A stretch of 64,000 nucleotides of DNA from Thunnus maccoyii. Taxonomy: Eukaryota; Chordata; Actinopteri; Scombriformes; Scombridae. The stretch is taken from NCBI RefSeq assembly GCF_910596095.1, contig NC_056550.1, positions 21,758,001-21,822,000 on the forward strand, given 5' to 3'. The position numbers and the translations under genes were made by a program. This document shows, in pieces, positions 62,217-64,000 of the stretch (within the stretch, counting starts at the first letter, position 1; every line of letters begins with the position of its first letter). The notes under the pieces are model-generated. The model did no database searches. It was given only the letters and a program-made list of their open reading frames with translations, and had not been told where the DNA came from.

Positions 62217-62642
62217 GATGCACATTTATTTCCATTGGGACCAAGTGAAGCTCATTAAAGACTCAATAAAGACCTCTTTGAGGCTGCAACACCAGTCAAG
62301 TTCATTATGTTAAAACTCTTTTGGTAATTTTCAGAGGAAATTATGTTCTATTTCTGTCTGTGGCTGCCTGCATGTTTATGACAGGAAAAAATGGAGCAGG
62401 TGTTATGCATTAAAGGCTTAATTTAAAGACTTGAATTAACACATGCGCACAATAAATGTACACACACATTTGTGACTTGACACACATTTCTGCGCACTTG
62501 AATACACATTATACACAGAGGTACGCATCTACACACAAACCAACAAGCACACACGCACACACATATGTTTGCAAATGATTTATTACCCACCTTCCACCAC
62601 TCCTCATTAGAGTCATCAGTGACCTGCACCCTATCACCCGGA
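57245..62642 (-). CDS. stac2: STAC2, last three coding exons (5' part outside window)
   Basis: Exons on the minus strand: 62642-62591 (52 bases), 57734-57597 (138) and 57343-57245 (99, with stop), phases continuous. They encode [17 protein letters not shown], then [20 protein letters not shown] through VWRVVQG, then [20 protein letters not shown] ending PADSIEEI. This is the first SH3 domain (ALYDY end missing; DSNEEWWK and GFFPANFV are the classic SH3 blocks) followed by the C-terminal SH3-like part of the STAC family. The [14 protein letters not shown] wording fits STAC2 better than STAC or STAC3. STAC proteins bind CaV1 channels and slow their inactivation. The C1 domain and earlier exons would lie past position 64000. 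The 4.9-kb intron hosts a DIRS-like element. Confidence 0.88.
58536..60270. other. Unclassified insert inside the DIRS-like element
   Basis: A/T-rich, with many AAT/ATC trinucleotide-like stretches (59380-59690) and a G-rich block at 58930-59320 (TGGGTCCCAGGGATGAAGAG, CACCTGGGTCCGGTAAGAGA). It does not resemble a DIRS interior or a gene. It may be a second, later insertion of an element I do not recognise. Confidence 0.35.
60333..61560 (-). pseudogene. DIRS-type RT/RNase H remnant
   Basis: Minus-strand frames give [20 protein letters not shown] near 61400, [20 protein letters not shown] near 61170, the RT active-site region [10 protein letters not shown] near 61090 (YxDD-like, here YIED), and RNase H wording [18 protein letters not shown] near 60500. 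At least two frameshifts separate the blocks and the match stops abruptly after the RNase H motif at about 60480. Non-functional. Confidence 0.75.
62170..62211 (+). repeat. (CA)n microsatellite in stac2 intron
   Basis: About 21 CA units, 380 bases downstream (minus strand) of the stac2 exon at 62591. Confidence 0.9.
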
Positions 62643-63640
62643 CTGGAGGAGATAAGACAAGAGAGGAGATGAAAAAAAGAGGAGGCACAAAGGGGAGGTG
62701 ATTGAGGTGGAGAGGGTAAGGGGATGCAGAGACGAGAGTGGGGTACATGATGGGGAGATAAAGGAGTTGAGAGAGTGGGAGCGGCAAGGAAGAGAGAAAG
62801 AAAAGAGAGTTTAGTTCAAGCCAAGAAGATAACATTATCAAGCTGCCACAGTTACAGAGCTGTGGTGGTTAAAATGTAGACGAGCCTTTGTGTCCCTCTG
62901 CAGAGGTGACAGAGCAACTGCCATGAGGTCTACATGAAATACGACTCTGTAGCGCCTACTGCAGCAGTGAAGTCTGGACCCGATCTGCAGCCAACCTGGG
63001 CTGCATGCTAATGACGCTACCAGTTTTTTGATGAGACTTTCCAGCACACACACATGCACGTACACAGTGTACCCACTGTCCTAGATACACGGGGAGAAAC
63101 TGCTGTCCCAATTGCACTTCTGTACGTTGCATCTCCTGGGGTGTCTGCTCTCACTACTGCCCTATATGATCATCGCTCACAAACACACACACACATAAGT
63201 TTGCACACACTTACATAAACTTACCAACTAGGGTGAGACCCATATACCTGAGCTGATACTTATCAAATATTTATTATTCTGCTTACTGAGGTTTCTCCCA
63301 GTAGCACAGCTATTTAAAACCTAAATTTATGGTTTAGTTTTCAGAAATATTACATTTTTCCTACAATATTCCTACCGCTAGTTAGAAAAACTCAACACCT
63401 ACTAGCTGTTTTATTCATTGGCAGAGAAATACAACTTTATAATCATGTCACTATTTTCATGTGTGACTTCAGATTGCGAGACCGACGTGAGATGTTGCAT
63501 CTCCTGCGTATGTGCGCCCACAACAATGATGGCAGAAACGGTGCAGTAGGTCTAGTTGACAGCGTGAGTGTTTAGATTTTGCATCTTTTCTTTGTGAAAA
63601 TGAAAACTCACTGAAGAGTAGAAAGAATTAAAGTTTCTGT
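62643..63640 (-). other. stac2 upstream intron, nothing recognised
   Basis: Immediately upstream of the exon at 62642 on the minus strand. No further SH3 or C1 exon was found, so the preceding exon lies beyond the window. Contains CA-rich stretches near 63050 and 63185. Confidence 0.5.
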
Positions 63641-63957
63641 GTCATCCTCAGGCGATGAAGGACAAAATTTCACAGTCCTCGCTCTGTGTAAAAATACTTT
63701 CTGAAACACAGCTGAGGACAATATGAGGCCTCAACAGTCTGAATTACTCAACTCAAACGCGGTCTTCCAAAGTTACAGTTTTTATTGCAAAAATTCCCAG
63801 TTTTTGTGTTTCCTTTCTGAGTCACAGTGGAGGCATTGTAACAAAAGAGGGAGAGATTCATTTTTGCACGGAATGAGGAACCATCAATAACTATTTTATT
63901 GTAAATATGAGAATGTGACTATTCTTTTAAAATACTGTGAACCTATCCTTTAATATA
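63641..63957 (+). repeat. Third, partial copy of the palindromic dispersed repeat
   Basis: Carries AAAGTTACAGTTTTTATTGC, TTCATTTTTGCACGGAATGA and the right end GTGAACCTATCCTTTAA, matching the copies at 41172 and 50520. Shorter and more diverged than those. Confidence 0.6.
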
Positions 63958-64000
63958 TGAAGAGTTTTCCTAGTGTTTAACAGGTGTGGTCAGCCGAAAT

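Noticed and set aside
1..64000. CRISPR arrays, operons, tRNA or rRNA genes
   Set aside because: No spaced identical repeats, no tRNA cloverleaf or rRNA wording was recognised by eye; sequence is vertebrate-like.

Overview
The window reads as nuclear DNA from a ray-finned fish, probably a percomorph-type teleost. The genes have vertebrate exon/intron structure with GT-AG junctions, and the intergenic DNA is full of repeat families typical of teleosts: piggyBac-type MITEs, an IS630/Tc1-like transposon, L2-like LINE tails, a DIRS-like retroelement and long CA/GT microsatellites. No bacterial, phage or CRISPR feature was seen. The organism is inferred from repeat character and protein similarity recalled from knowledge; no search was run.

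Four protein-coding genes are supported. (1) p3h4 (SC65/leprecan-like 4), + strand, 1764-6366: seven coding exons, complete, about 421 aa. (2) adam11, - strand, 27084 down to 11179: 23 coding exons reconstructed, about 769 aa in continuous phase. It has signal peptide, prodomain with RRSKR site, inactive metalloprotease domain, disintegrin/cysteine-rich/EGF region and transmembrane segment; a short final exon was not found. (3) A nine-C2H2-finger TFIIIA/P43-type 5S RNA-binding protein, + strand, 32251-34763: nine exons, 374 aa, with an unusual C-terminal triplet of NLxxLF motifs. (4) The 3' end of stac2, - strand, 62642 down to 57245: the last three coding exons (SH3 region), with the 5' part beyond the right edge. 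p3h4 and adam11 are convergent, adam11 and the zinc-finger gene are divergent, and the zinc-finger gene and stac2 are convergent. Human P3H4, ADAM11 and STAC2 all lie on 17q12-q21, so the block is a fish counterpart of that region.

Non-coding layout: 1-1763 is upstream DNA with repeat fragments. 6810-11178 is mostly the probable long adam11 3' UTR. 27.1-27.7 kb is the CpG-rich adam11 5' region. 29.66-31.73 kb is a piggyBac-like insertion inside an older MITE. 35.0-56.2 kb is a gene-poor desert with two LINE remnants, a compound palindromic repeat (41.2-43.0 kb, second copy 50.5-51.3 kb) carrying a nested TTAA-flanked MITE, and a dead IS630/Tc1-like transposon (45.35-47.4 kb). 58.26-61.8 kb is a broken DIRS-like retroelement inside a stac2 intron.

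The genes do not form one pathway. p3h4 is a collagen-modification partner in the ER; adam11 is a neuronal non-catalytic ADAM; the zinc-finger gene belongs to 5S RNA synthesis/storage; stac2 is a calcium-channel adaptor. The observations most worth a second look are the triple NLxxLF tail, the splice signals around the adam11 transmembrane exon, and the nested transposon insertions whose empty target sites can be read from sister copies in the same window.
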